Origin: Micropterix aruncella
Lineage: Eukaryota; Arthropoda; Insecta; Lepidoptera; Micropterigidae
Length of the DNA: 64,000 nt
Direction: 5' to 3'
NCBI GenBank assembly: GCA_944548615.1
Contig: OX155972.1
Span: forward strand, 7,773,719 to 7,837,718
This document shows positions 31,995-45,402 of this stretch, piece by piece. The notes under the pieces are model-generated. The model was given only the letters and a program-made list of their open reading frames with translations, made no database searches and was not told where the DNA came from. The translations under genes and the position numbers were made by a program. Positions within the stretch are counted from its first letter, which is position 1; every line of letters starts with the position of its first letter.

Positions 31995-32700
31995 CCGCAA
32001 TGCAACATTTTTACACGTCGACTATAACATGAACTTTGGCAGTCTATTAACGTAGATATAATCTTTTCAAATATAAAGTGCTTATGAGGTTAAATATTTT
32101 TCTATAGGAAGGATTTTTCTTCTATCTATTGGATTTTCTTCTATCTATCTATTATCTATTGGAAGGATTTTTCTTCTTTCTTTTGTTTCGGTTACATTTT
32201 GGAAATTGAGTTAGATCTGAACTGTTAGAAGTGTTTTAACCAATTATATTCATTAAATGTAAAATGGTCTACCAACGCTCCTACACTGAGAAAGCTATTG
32301 GGATGATTCTTACATTATTATTGTTGTTATATTACATTATATTATAATGTAATTATGTTATATGTTATTATATTATACGATGTATTATGTTATACGATGT
32401 TTCAATCGTAATTTAGTTGAATTACAAGAAATTTTGTAGAAACTCTTTTACTCGATTATATGTATCAACATTTTTCTTACGGTTAATACGAAAATGAGAG
32501 TATACTGTAGTTTCAGCATGATTCACGTGTCCGACTATAACCGTACGTATACTACTACATGCTGTCGTCTTCCCAAGGTCAAGCGAGATCCCAAGGTCAC
32601 GACGTAATACAAAAACAATATGTTTTAACATTATGGCATGGTAACTACCGTCATGCCAACACCGTCATGTCATGTAATTCATACGTATGTTTTTTTATAT
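31995..32700. other. Non-coding AT-rich stretch
   Basis: TTCTTCTATCTATTGGA repeats occur at 32110-32175, and (TTATATTA)-type repeats at 32310-32400. No gene. Confidence 0.4.
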
Positions 32701-32704
32701 AGGC

Positions 32705-33118
32705 GTTAACCCTTTATTTATTATTTATTTATTTATCATTTATTTATTTATTAGTTTCAAATAGTATTCAAGGGCATTACAGATGAATCCAATTCGCCCT
32801 TGAATATTAAAGCTAGAGTGTAAGTCTAAAAATAAATGACTACATAACTAAATTAATGCTAACATTGAACAAGAAAAAAAACATAAAAATATAAAACTAA
32901 ATAAAACACAGATTATGATAAACATGAGATAGCAGGAAGTTGCCTTTTTAGCTGCCAAAGGGATATACAAAAGATATCTATTTCTCTGGGTAAGGAATTA
33001 AGAAGAGCTATAACCCTTCCCACTGGCCTATCTACAAAAATATTTGTACGGTGGTACAGAATATTAAACAATAGATGCGATCTCCTCGTTATGTAATTTA
33101 CCGGTACGTACAATTCAA
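32705..33118 (-). pseudogene. LINE C-terminal tail with (TAAA)n end
   Basis: Minus strand: the ORF at 33113-32913 reads YVPVNYITRRSHLLFNILYH, RTNIFVDRPVGRVIALLNSL and DIFCISLWQLKRQL. The R...L....RTN...P..R....N.L....D(I/V)F pattern is seen at the end of several LINE-encoded proteins. The 3' UTR ends in ATAAATAAATAAATAATAAA at about 32710-32755. Confidence 0.65.
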
Positions 33119-33119
33119 A

Positions 33120-33768
33120 CTTACATCTCTGGCAAATAAATAGTTCCTTGAATTAATTTATATGCAAATATGATAAGTGAAATATATCGACGCTTTTCAA
33201 GACTGTTGTATCCTACCATTCCTATAGCACAAAATCGGACGGAAATAAGTATGGATAAATATTGTATTTTCTGTAATAAATATATCTTAATTTTTTTTTT
33301 TAATACGCTCTACCATCTGAATATATTTGTTTTCACTTGTACACCAGATGACCGAGTTATATTCAAGTATGCTACGGATAGGATCGATCGATATATAAAC
33401 CGGTTAGGATCGATATATAAACCGGCGCAAACAGATGGCCTCGTGGTTGATCACAAGATAGAATAAGATGACGAAGACCGTCAGACTGTCAAAAGTTGAA
33501 AATCATTCATTACTTATTACTTCTCGCAAGTGCGCTAGATGCAGCACAGAGAAAAATTGGAAATATTAAAAAGTGCAATGCTCTACGTGCAAGGTTGCCC
33601 TGTATATTGGATGTTTTGCGTCTTTTCACAATCGAGATGTGCAGTAAACTTTATGTTGCTAGATGGATTCTGGTCAAAAAGGCAGCCAGAAAAAACCTAT
33701 GTATTGTTTATTTTTTTGTTAAATTCGCCATGTTTGACCTTTTTGTATGTCCTAATAAACAGTGTATT
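33120..33768. other. Non-coding stretch
   Basis: The phrase AGGATCGATATATAAACCGG is tandemly duplicated (33378-33424). Open frames at 33170-33855 show no domain and no splice support. Confidence 0.4.
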
Positions 33769-33771
33769 TTT

Positions 33772-34045
33772 AACCGGCTTCAAAAAAAGGAGGAGGTTAT
33801 CAATTCAGTTGTATCTGTTTTAATGTTTGTTACCTCAGAACTCTGTCATTTATGAACCGATTTGGAAAATTCTTTTTTTATTTGAAAGGATGTACTTGCA
33901 GATTAGTCCCATTTTTATCACAACCCTGTTCTGATGATGGGATCCATGAGGAATTGAGGGAACTCCTCAAATATTATCACATGGTTGAACATTTACATGT
34001 TGTTTCAATTCCGGCGACAATGCATTTTTTTAATGGTAAGCATGA
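33772..34045 (+). repeat. Interspersed repeat P, copy 2
   Basis: GCTTCAAAAAAAGGAGGAGG, TTACCTCAGAACTCTG, ACCGATTTGGAAAATTC, GATGATGGGATCCATGAGGA, GAATTGAGGGAACTCC. It runs straight into satellite S, with GTAAGCATGACCTGATTCTA at the joint. That joint also exists, inverted, at 49.03-49.06 kb. So S can be an internal array of P. Confidence 0.75.
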
Positions 34046-34460
34046 CCTGATTCTACACCCTCGGTTGGCTCCCGACGAGGGGATTCCTCAACTCTCAACG
34101 GTCAACAGCACAGACACGAAATTTTGTATACCTACTCATTCAGTTATAATAGCCCGTTCTAAGTTTCACTATAACATGGCTGCTGTACCCAGGGTTGGTT
34201 CCCGCAGAGGGGACTCCTCAGCGGTCAAAGCGCAGACACAAAATTTTGTATATGCATTTAATTACGACAGCCCGTTTTACGTTTTACCATGACAGGACTG
34301 CGGCACCCAGGGTTGGCTTCTAACGAGGGAACAGCATAGACGCAAAATGCCGCATAACGGTCAACAGAATAGACACACAATTTTGTATACGCATCAATTA
34401 TGATAGCCCGTTTTAAGTATCACCATGACATGGTTGCTGCACATATTTAAAAATATGGAT
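34046..34460 (+). repeat. Satellite S, locus 2 (about 3.5 units)
   Basis: The unit contains CAGGGTTGG(C/T)TCCCG, GACGAGGGGA, CACAGACACAAAATTTTGTA and TATAATAGCCCGTTCTAAGT. Units differ at many sites and the third has a deletion. The ORF at 33852-34292 crosses it by chance. Confidence 0.85.
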
Positions 34461-34472
34461 TCGGTTTTTTAA

Positions 34473-35048
34473 GCTATTGCATAGCTTTTATCGCGGGCCT
34501 GCCAGCGCGGCGACCGAATGAAGAAATTTCTTAACGAAAATTAATGATTTTAAACTGATAATTACGTGTAAACAAGTACTGCTTACGATTCGAAAAAAAT
34601 ATATGTTAAACAAGAACATTTTCCTAATATTCTTAGCTTTGAATATTTTAGATTTTGTTTATATTACATAGTGTAATTAATTTGTGAAATTAGGTCTAAC
34701 CGAACACAAAAACGACTACTACGCAAATACTATCTGGCGTATTATTATGAAACCTGCACCATTTTAAAGATAATTTAATTATCTATCTTTTTATCTACGA
34801 ATTTTTTCGAATAATTCGTTTTTTTTGCTTTATTGAATAAAAAATTCGTGCGCGGCGCTCTATCGAAAGACGTTTAAATTATTCCGAATCATTTGCTTCC
34901 GCAGCCGCAAATTATTCGGAATAATTTCAACGTTTTCCGATAGAGCGCAGTTATCTGATATCAGAAAAAATAAAATAAATAAATAATTATAAATTGCATA
35001 AGTTGTTAAAAATGCTATGCAATAGCTTTACCGTGGCAGTCCCCGAGT
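34473..35048. repeat. Foldback element with nested hairpin
   Basis: The outer arms are AGCTATTGCATAGCTTTTAT at about 34473 and the inverse AATGCTATGCAATAGCTTTA at about 35012. Inside, 34855-34896 and 34907-34948 are 42-bp inverted repeats with a 10-nt loop and a few mismatches. The outer and inner centres do not coincide. No coding sequence. Confidence 0.7.
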
Positions 35049-35356
35049 GCCACACGTATTTTTTTTTTGGTAAAGTTTTGTCTATTATTTATAAATAAAC
35101 CTGTGTTGACAAAATTAAAGAAATATAAAAACATGACTGCCATCACCAAAAGTATACTAAAAAGAACTAAAAGCAGTCGGAGGACTTGGTTTTATAAACA
35201 AAACTGTCCCCTAACTGCAGTAAAAATACATACCAACCAAATATACATTATGAAACATATACATATGTACCTACATACGTAGTCGGGATGTGTCTCCATT
35301 TCTCCTTTGGATCAATGACGCGTTGACTTTGACATAAAGATATCTATATATTTTAT

Positions 35357-35879
35357 TGGTATAAAGGTTTTCTTCTCCGTCGTTCCCTCATTACTGAGGA
35401 TCGTGGCCACTAGACAACAGTTTGCCTACGAGGCTCCTCCACTTCGACCTGTCTTCTGCATGGCGGGTCGCAGATTGTATTGACCCTTTTGTAACTTCTT
35501 TGATGAGGTCGTTCCATCTGGCCGGTGATCTGCCTCTGCTTCTTCTTACCTCCACTTGACCCCCGGAAAGCATTTTCTCCAGATTCTTTGGGTTTCTCCT
35601 GGCAACATGACCGAAGAACTGCAGGACCCTTCTCTTGCATACGGTGGAGAGCCTCACTTGGATGCCCAGTTCTTCCAGGACAGATTTGTTAGTGCGGCGT
35701 GCTGTCCATGGGATTCCTAGCATTTTACGTCAACACCACATCTCCAGTGCATCGATTTTGTGCGTATCCGAGCCTTCAGGGTCAGGGTCCATGTCTCCGA
35801 TGCATAGAGAAAGATCGAGAAAACCAGAGCTCGAACCAGCCTGACCTTAGTCCGCTGACTTATACCCTGGTATAAAGGT
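35357..35879 (-). mobile_element. 5'-truncated LINE with 12-bp target duplication
   Basis: TGGTATAAAGGT occurs exactly at 35357-35368 and 35868-35879. Between them, minus strand, RTKVRLVRALVFSIFLYASE, TWTL (36-amino-acid gap with a frameshift near 35735), then MLGIPWTARRTNKSVLEELG, RLSTVCKRRVLQFFGHVARR, NLEKMLSGGQVEVRRSRGRS and PARW. The Y..E.W.L and WTARRTN.S(V/I)LEEL..R...(V/I)..R.L.FFGH..R blocks are the C-terminus of an RTE-like LINE. The short 3' tail is GAGAAGAAA. Confidence 0.9.
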
Positions 35880-36390
35880 ATATAAGCCAAAATTACGAAA
35901 AGATTTTTTTATCGTAAATATTAGTAATGACGTCCGTTTTTTGTTGTTAAAATTTCGTCTATTATTTTGTTTGTCGTTATTTGCCTTATAATAGGTTAAT
36001 TTATGTTGTTAATTCATACGTATATTTTTATATGAATTCATACGTATTACAAGTACAACGTTATATTTTCTCAGTGTACATACTGTAGAATTTGTGTCAA
36101 AATCTTAGCAAGTTACACAACCCTTGGTCGTACTTGACCGGTTTACTATTCTACGCCTAATTCCTGGCATTTTCGCTACTATCCTCTATAATCTATCTCA
36201 TATTAATCATAGTACATCAATAGCTTGTGTCTTGATAAGGACAGTTAATTTCACCGGGAAGAAATACGACACAAAAATCAAGTGTTTTATGGCAGTCTGC
36301 GTGGATATCCACTGCGCATTTTCCATCGGTTATAAAAGCTTGTATAATCTAAAAAAAGCCTCAGAAATAGCCTAGCAAAACAGCGCACAA
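35880..36390. other. Non-coding stretch
   Basis: The 83-residue open frame at 36124-36375 has no recognised domain and no splice context. Confidence 0.35.
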
Positions 36391-36391
36391 C

Positions 36392-36459
36392 AGACCCAGA
36401 GGGAGGATACAAAATAGTCTACCGTGCTAACATCGACCAAATTTGTAAAATGGCAATTG
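36392..36459 (+). CDS. Candidate host exon, unidentified
   Basis: After AGCAAAACAG the plus strand reads TTDPEGGYKIVYRANIDQIC followed by KMAI, and reaches a good donor, ATTG|GTAAGA. The acceptor lacks a strong pyrimidine tract. Composition and residue use look protein-like. It could belong to the plus-strand gene whose last exon is at 46403, but phase alone cannot show this. Confidence 0.32.
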
Positions 36460-36783
36460 GTAAGATTTTTAACTTTTTTTTTCTATAAAATATGATATAT
36501 AATATACTTACTTTATTTCACTTTACCAACCTAGCAACAGACGAAGAGTTAAAGTATTGTAAATGCGCATTTTTTTTTCGAGTTGGAAACGGATTTAAAA
36601 AATGACATCTTCCTTGCGCGGCACATTAGACCGATGCGTAATAGTTACCGACGAATACGTACCGGCGTATTTGCATGGACTTCATTTTAGTGACATGTAT
36701 GGAGTAATGTTGACGCCACGCGTTCTATTGTTAAGCAGTCTGACCATTTGTATCGAATTCTTAAATGTATCTCTGTCTACTTG

Positions 36784-37212
36784 GGTTGTCGACTACAGCG
36801 GGCGAGCCCGTCACCTCAGGAAGTTTTAACGATTAGTCGTTCTATCTCCTGGAGTGAGCGCAGAAGACTTGAGGACAAAACAGTCCACCATCTAGCTACG
36901 CCACAAGCCCGTAAGAGGCCAACGCCTTAACCGCGAGATAGCCAGGAGTGTTACCCGGCGGGCTTACACTCACGCACTTACTTCCAGTTGTGACCAGATT
37001 ACTACAGTCTCTCGATTGGTTATGAGTTCGAGGTCGCTTGCGCGGTCCTCTCCCTTACGAAGCGGTGAAACGAACCGCTTCTAGCGAATCTATCGCGGAC
37101 CACAGCGTCCTTTGCCCGGATGTTCACCCAGGATCGGATAGACGATGGTCGTTTCAAGAGCAGTCGCCCTAAGGTCCGCAACCACCCCCGCTCTATAGGA
37201 AACTCTGTACAT
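36784..37212 (+). repeat. Retroposon R, copy 6 (3'-truncated, head-to-tail with copy 7)
   Basis: GTTGTCGACTACAGCGGGCG, AGCGCAGAAGACTTGAGGAC, GTTCGAGGTCGCTTGCGCGG, TCGGATAGACGATGGTCGTT, CACCCCCGCTCTATAGG. It stops at AAACTCTGTACATAT, where copy 7 begins. Confidence 0.8.
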
Positions 37213-37850
37213 ATTGAGTTGTCAACTACAACGGGCGAGCCCGTCACCACACGACGTTTTAACGATTAGTCGTTCTATCGACCTGCAGTGAGCGTAGAAG
37301 ACTTTGGACATAACAATCCGACGTCTAGCTACACCACAACCCAAGAGTCCAACGCCTTACCGCGAGATAGCCAGGAATACACCCGGCGGCTCGAGATACT
37401 CGCGCCCTTACTTCCAATTGTGACCAGATTTCTCCGGTCTCTCGATTGGTTCCGAGTTCGAGGTCGCTTGCGCGGTCCTCTCCCTTACGAAGCGGTGAAA
37501 CGGTGTATACCGAATCTATCGCGGACCAAGGCGTCCTTTGCCCAGCTCTGAACCGGGATCGGATGGCCAATGGTCATTTCAAGAGCAGCCGCCATAAGGT
37601 ACGCAACCACCCCCGCTCTATAGGAAACAATACAGTTTCCAGACTCCCCCGACTGTTAGTCGGAGTGCACAATCGATTGGCTTACGCCGCACGGTGCGCA
37701 GACCGTCGAGGAGCGCCAGAAGGTTGATTCCCAAAGGAAACTGGCCATAAGGCCAGAGTCCTACCCAGGCTCGCACTTCATGCGTGGAGGCCGTCGGATA
37801 GGTGTTGACCTGTGAGTGTGACCAACCCTCTCTGTCTGCTGACATATCTG
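37213..37850 (+). mobile_element. Retroposon R, copy 7 (near full length)
   Basis: It begins TGAGTTGTCAACTACAACGG and continues through GTGAGCGTAGAAGACTTTGG, CGTATAGGAAACAATACAG-type text and CGACTGTTAGTCGGAGTGCA to GACCTGTGAGTGTGACCAAC. A 93-codon open frame (37446-37727) is also intact in copy 9 and partly in copy 10. Copy 7 and copy 9 are close relatives. Confidence 0.82.
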
Positions 37851-37851
37851 T

Positions 37852-38045
37852 CTACTGATGAATATTCAGCTTTTCAGCTTTGGCGTACTAATTAAAGTTA
37901 CAACTTCCCTAGTACGCCAGTGCCAAGTGACCCGAAATCTGGCTTGCTGACTATACCTCGGCATTCTATGGTCAAAATACTCTCTGATCTGAAAGTATCA
38001 GCTTTTACAAAGCTCTTGCACCTTTTTGTCGCTGGCTCACACGGA
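37852..38045 (+). repeat. Repeat X, copy 1 (empty site for MITE H)
   Basis: CTGTCTACTGATGAATATTC, GTACTAATTAAAGTTACAAC, CCTAGTACGCCAGTGCCAAG, GGCATTCTATGGTCAAAATA, CTGATCTGAAAGTATCAGC. It is co-linear with 60534-60850 except that the latter holds an extra 108-bp hairpin. The class is unknown. Confidence 0.75.
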
Positions 38046-38054
38046 GAACTACTA

Positions 38055-38250
38055 CACGGAGAAAGCGGACAAACACAGTCACACTGTAACGCCGAATCCA
38101 GCGGGCCGACGCCACGCCCTTACTACCATATTTGGCCGGATTTCTTCGTCCTCCCTTCTGGTGGCAAGTTCAAAGTCGCTCACGCGGCCTCTACCTGATG
38201 TTAACGATAATCCAGCTTGAATTTATCGCGGACCGAGGCGCAGGTCAATT
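38055..38250 (+). repeat. Retroposon R, copy 8 (internal fragment)
   Basis: CGAATCCAGCGGGCCGACGC, CACGCCCTTACTACCATATT, GCGGCCTCTACCTGATGTTA and ATTTATCGCGGACCGAGGCG are R-internal. Both ends are missing. Confidence 0.7.
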
Positions 38251-38528
38251 CATTTAATACAGATATTATTATTATTTTTCAGCAAAAATATTAACCGGTA
38301 TACTGTTCGTCATGATTCTGGCAAAAGTAAGCCAGACTTCAACCATTAGATCTCCTTTTGATAGAATGGACACATGCGTATACACATGCCACTACTGTTT
38401 TCAAGTAAGTAGCACTTAGTGCATAAGCCAGTACCCTTAATTACATACGGTATTATATTGCTCAGTGCCATAGTATGTTTTGGCAACCTTTCTGCGCCGG
38501 TGACATGCGAGTCGTGCTGATAGCAGTG

Positions 38529-39815
38529 TGTGAGGGACCACCCCTCACAAGACTCCAAATTATTCGATGTGAGGTGGTGGTGTCAACTTACGAGTTATCT
38601 CCGTATTTAAAGGCGGTTTTGATGAAGCAGAAGATATTTATTGAGTGAATCGATTGAATATTGCCAGTTATAACGCTTACCGAATTAACGAGGGCCCGGA
38701 TTACTTTGTCGAGACGCGAGGGTTGCGTGACGGCGGTTATGTAGGAAAGTGGATGAGGATTGTATGTGTGCTCCTAGTATCTTGTACTGGGCACGGCTCG
38801 AGTCTGTGGGATTACAGACTGAGGCGTCGAGAGCTAATGGGCCCATGGTGAGGTGGCCACGATGACCCATGTGTTCAGGGTCGGTCACACTCACGGGTCA
38901 ACACCCATCCGATGGCCTCCACGCATGGGGTGCGAACCTGGGTAGGACACTGGGTCAACCAGTCTCCCCTGGCAATCAAACCTCTGGCGCTCCTGGACGG
39001 TCTGCGCACCGAGCGGCGCAAGCCAATCGATTGTGCTCTCCGACTAACAGTCGGGGGAGTCTGGAAACTGTATTGTTTCCTATAGAGCGGGGGTGGTTGC
39101 CTACCTTACGGCGACTGCTCTTGAAATGACCATTGGCCATCCGATCCCGGTTCAGAGCTGGGCAAAGGACGCCTTGGTCCGCGATAGATTCGGTGCACAC
39201 CGTTTCACCGCTTCGTAAGGGAGAGGACCGCGCAAGCAACCTCGAACTCGGAACCAATCGAGAGACCGGAGAAATCTGGTCACAATTGGAAGCAAGGGCG
39301 CGAGTGTCATCCCGCCAGGTAACATACTGGCTATCTCGCGGTAAAGGCGTTGGCTTCTTGCGGGTTGTGGCTTAGCTAGACGTCGGATTTGTAATGTCCA
39401 AAGTCTTCTACGCTCACTGCACGGTCGATAGAACGAAGAATCGTTAAAACGTCCTGCGGTGACGGGTTCGCCCGTTGTGGTTGACATCTCAATATGATGC
39501 TTCGAGACTCAGGGAAAATGAGGAAAGGAAACCAAGGAGCCGGATCCGTTGAGCGACCTCGTAGAGGGGTACCGGATATGCCGTCGCAAACCTTGGGGGA
39601 AGGTGATCAATCGGGGACTGATAATTTGGTTGCTTTTTGGCCGGTTTATATAGGCCGTGCAATGATGCAATTTGCAATATTCTGAGTAAAAGTATTGTTT
39701 CATCGTGCTGATTCATAGCTGCACGAGTCAAAATAATAGCTGAATTGTTTCAGTGGATTTCACTGGAAATCGATGCATTTGTTGATCGTATGTAAAAGGC
39801 TTAAGGTCCGTTACA
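38529..39815 (+). mobile_element. Solo LTR 1, interrupted by R copy 9
   Basis: It opens TGTGAGGGACCACCCCTCAC and ends AAGGTCCGTTACA. It matches solo LTR 3 on both sides of the R insertion: GAGTTATCTCCGTATT, ATCTTGTACTGGGCACGGCT, GGAAACCAAGGAGCCGGAT and GAAATCGATGCATTTGTTGA. Four-base flanks AGTG and TGTG agree at 3 of 4. No gag or pol is nearby. Without R it is about 612 bp. Confidence 0.82.
38833..39494 (-). mobile_element. Retroposon R, copy 9, inside LTR 1
   Basis: Bounded by TGAGGCGTCGAGA (38820-38832) and TGATGCTTCGAGA (39495-39507), a 13-bp duplication with two mismatches. The uninterrupted LTR 3 carries the single site. The body is 662 bp, reverse orientation, very similar to copy 7. 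A 93-codon frame at 38976-39257 matches that of copy 7. Confidence 0.88.
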
Positions 39816-39819
39816 TGTG

Positions 39820-40019
39820 NNNNNNNNNNNNNNNNNNNNNNNNNNNNNNNNNNNNNNNNNNNNNNNNNNNNNNNNNNNNNNNNNNNNNNNNNNNNNNNNN
39901 NNNNNNNNNNNNNNNNNNNNNNNNNNNNNNNNNNNNNNNNNNNNNNNNNNNNNNNNNNNNNNNNNNNNNNNNNNNNNNNNNNNNNNNNNNNNNNNNNNNN
40001 NNNNNNNNNNNNNNNNNNN
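39820..40019. other. Assembly gap (200 N)
   Basis: Exactly 200 N, a conventional placeholder, between LTR 1 and a (TA)n array. The true length is unknown. Confidence 0.99.
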
Positions 40020-41241
<1,222 letters not shown>

Positions 41242-41252
41242 TTTATTTAAAA

Positions 41253-41424
41253 TAAAATTAGTAAAAGCTACTTAAAAAGTAGCGAAGGAAATCCCAGGTT
41301 GTATTGGGAAATGCTTATGTTTGAATGAGATATACTTACGGATGTGCACGACTTTCGACAGGTGCAATGTAAGTTTAAAGGTCCTTTTGCAGTCGACTAA
41401 CGATCACTATTCATCCATATATCT
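41253..41424 (-). repeat. MITE T, copy 1 (one end lost)
   Basis: TAAAATTAGTAAAAGCTACT, GCGAAGGAAATCCCAG, GAATGAGATATACTTACGGA and GTGCACGACTTTCGA match the reverse complement of MITE T copy 2. The far terminal repeat has diverged. Confidence 0.78.
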
Positions 41425-41820
41425 CATAAATAGGGCTTATCCTTATGCAACACAAAATGCCTTCAAATGAGACGAATTAAGCGAAAAAATTAAAAATTAA
41501 ACTATTGATCATTTCGGCAAGGCCGTTTTATAAATGAAAGTGACATTACGAAATAATTCAAATTTCGAATGCTACTAACATTTAAAATATGATACTATTG
41601 GCTGAGTTTGTTATCAACGAGCCATTAAATCGAATTAAAAATAAATAAAAAAACTCCATATGCTCAATGAAATGAAAGAAGAAACTTAAATCTTTATTTC
41701 TGGCAGAGAAGTTTATAAAAAAGATTGTATAATGTTATCAAAATAGGGTAAACCTATATAAAATTGTATAATATTAAAAAATTGTAAAGAAACATTGTAG
41801 AAAACAGTATAATATTGTTA
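41425..41820. other. Non-coding AT-rich stretch
   Basis: No gene or repeat recognised. Confidence 0.4.
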
Positions 41821-41821
41821 T

Positions 41822-42331
<510 letters not shown>

Positions 42332-42383
42332 TTTTACTGCGAATCATCACCCTATGAACGGATTATTTACAAAACCTTATTAA

Positions 42384-43210
<827 letters not shown>

Positions 43211-43336
43211 TTGCTAATAAAATATGAATTTAAAGCAATTTTTACTGCTAGGCAAAGTTGGTTGACGAAATAGCTCAAACCTGTGGCAAAATTGCCTAGC
43301 AGTAAAAGTTGCTTCAAATTCATATTTTATTAGCAG
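43211..43336. repeat. Foldback, 45-bp arms, abutting the Helitron 3' end
   Basis: TTGCTAATAAAATATGAATT plus AAAGCAATTTTTACTGCTAGG returns as its complement after a 36-nt loop, with two mismatches. It starts at the base after the Helitron CTAG. Confidence 0.88.
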
Positions 43337-43478
43337 TTGCTAATGAATATACAAAAAAGACCATATTATACAACTTTTAAAGTAACAATGAAGTACTTAC
43401 CACACGTATTTCGGCTTGGGCCACAAAAGATATAAGCACACTAAAATTTATTCCAGCACACATCCACTTTCTTTGGCC

Positions 43479-44066
43479 TGTGAGGGACCACCCCTCACTA
43501 GACTCCAGGATTGTTCGGTGTGAGGTGGTGGTATCAACTTACGAGTTATCTCCGTATTGAAAGGCGGTTTTGAATGAAGTAGCAGGAATTTATTAATCGA
43601 AGGTTTGATATTGCCAGTTATTACGCTTCCCGAACAGTTTACGTTGACGCGAGTGTATAGATGCGCGACCGCCGCGGTTACGAGGATATATGGATGAGGA
43701 TTGTATGTGTGCTCCTAGTATCTTGTACTGGGCACGGCTCGAGTCTGTGGGATTGCAGACTGATGCTTCGTGACTGGGAAAGATAAGGAAAGGAAACCAA
43801 GGAGCCGGATTCGTTGACACACCTCGTGAGAAGGGTACCGAATATGCCGTTGCAACCTTGGGGGGAGGTGATCACTCGGGGAATGATAATTTGGTTGCTT
43901 TTTCGCCGGTTTATATAGGCCGATAAATGATGCAATCCAAAATATTCCGAGTAAAAGTATTGTTTCATCGTGATGATTCTACAATAATAGCTGAATTGTG
44001 TCAGTGTAATTCACTGGAAATCGATGCATTTGTTGATCGCATGTAATAGCTTTAAGGTCCGTTACA
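43479..44066 (+). mobile_element. Solo LTR 3 (uninterrupted)
   Basis: TGTGAGGGACCACCCCTCAC to AAGGTCCGTTACA, 588 bp, with GGCC and GGCT flanks (3 of 4 match). It has no internal insertion at the GACTGATGCTTCG site that R copy 9 occupies in LTR 1. Confidence 0.85.
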
Positions 44067-44439
44067 GGCTTATGACAGCGGAATGTGAACTTAAACAAAC
44101 CTGCAACCTAGTCATTATTGTTTAGTGTTTCTCCATTTACGAGGTAAAAAGATATACAACTTTGTGTTAAGGATTTTGGTGGCGGGCAAAGTTGCTGCCG
44201 TTGACGGAACTGCCCAAAAATAGGAGTGTTATGCGTTTAGGAATCATGTACCACGTCTTGAGGGACACCAGATTTAACTAAGACAGGGATCGATCTACAT
44301 CCTTGCACACGAACAAATTATGTCCTATTTGATAATACGACTTCATCCATTGAAGTTTATAGAATACTTAAGTACTTATACCATTTTATTTTTTAAAATT
44401 ATTGATCCTAGTTTTATTGTGATTCTTCATTTAATTTTC

Positions 44440-45100
44440 CTATTCATTTTTTAATAATTTTTAGTCGATTTTCGTTTTCAGTTTTTATCAAATTTATGTA
44501 AAACAAACGGACCTTATTAAACTGGATAGTTCAATAAGGCCCAACATAATATAATAAGGCCCAACATAGTTTAATAAGGCCTAACACAGTTTAATAAGGC
44601 CCAACAGATCCTTTTGAAAAAATGTTTTATTTTAATTTTAATAAAGACTAAGATTGATAAATAGTGCTCGTATACTAAAAGTAATCTTATTAGACCATCG
44701 AAGATCTGAACTGACCGTGATTTACGTAGATACGTCGGTATTCAGATAAGGTTTAATGTAAAATATATTATCAAAGAAAAGATTGCACTTTGTGTTTCTT
44801 TTTGTTCCACTGCTATGCATATTCAATTTTTAATAATTTTTAGGTGAATTTAGTATTAAGTTTCTTTATAAATGTAGGTAAAAGAAGCGGGCCTTATTGA
44901 ACTACCCCAGTTTAATAAGGCCCAACAGCCTCTTTCAGAAAAAGTGTTTAAAGTATTAATACTTATTTAGAAATGTAACAAAATTTCTAAATGTATTAGT
45001 AATTTAATAAATTCCTTTGATTAATTATTCTGTTTCACTGTCTTAAACCTAAAAACCTAAGATTTATGAAGGTTTTAAGTTAGGTGGGCCTTATTTACCG
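44440..45100 (+). repeat. Tandem duplication with AATAAGGCCCAACA minisatellite
   Basis: Unit 1 (about 44440-44825) and unit 2 (about 44826-45100) share TTTTTAATAATTTTTAG, ACGGACCTTATT/GCGGGCCTTATT and TTTAATAAGGCCCAACA. In unit 1 the last motif is repeated four times at about 24-bp spacing (44527-44608). GGGCCTTATT and AATAAGGCCC are mutual complements. Confidence 0.75.
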
Positions 45101-45104
45101 CAGG

Positions 45105-45402
45105 TACCTTACTCGTTGTACTCCAACAAGTTAATTTCCATTGAACGGTTTTTGGGGACTTCATGCTGGTACGGTCAGATTATATGTTTAGAATGTCATG
45201 TAACATGATCGCAGACAAGAGATTCGAATATCTTTTCAAAACAAGAGAGTATGCTGATTGGTCTGTAGTTAGATACTGAACTTCTGTCTCCGGATTTATG
45301 AATCAGTATGATATTAGCAATCTTTCACTGCGACGGAAATACTCCTATCTCAAGACATTTATTATATATAATATTTAATGGCATCTCAAATTGTATAATG
45401 AA
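45105..45402 (-). pseudogene. LINE reverse transcriptase fragment
   Basis: Minus strand: WKIANIILIHKSGDRSSVSN-like text (SERLLISYLIHKSGDRSSVS as written, with a frameshift upstream), then NYRPISILSCFEKIFESLVC, then PYQHEV.KNRSMEINLLEY. This is the fingers-to-palm region of jockey-superfamily RT (W..A.(I/V).PIHKSG....NYRPIS.L....K.(F/Y)E and QHGF...RST..NL). The Helitron at 45403 cuts it. Confidence 0.82.

Noticed and set aside
33852..34292. 146-residue plus-strand protein
   Set aside because: It spans the end of repeat P and the tandem units of satellite S; no domain and no conservation of frame in the other S loci.
37020..39487. Numerous 60-110 residue frames as host genes
   Set aside because: All lie within R copies. 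GC-rich repeats give long random frames on both strands, and the same text occurs in multiple loci. Only one shared frame was kept as a finding.
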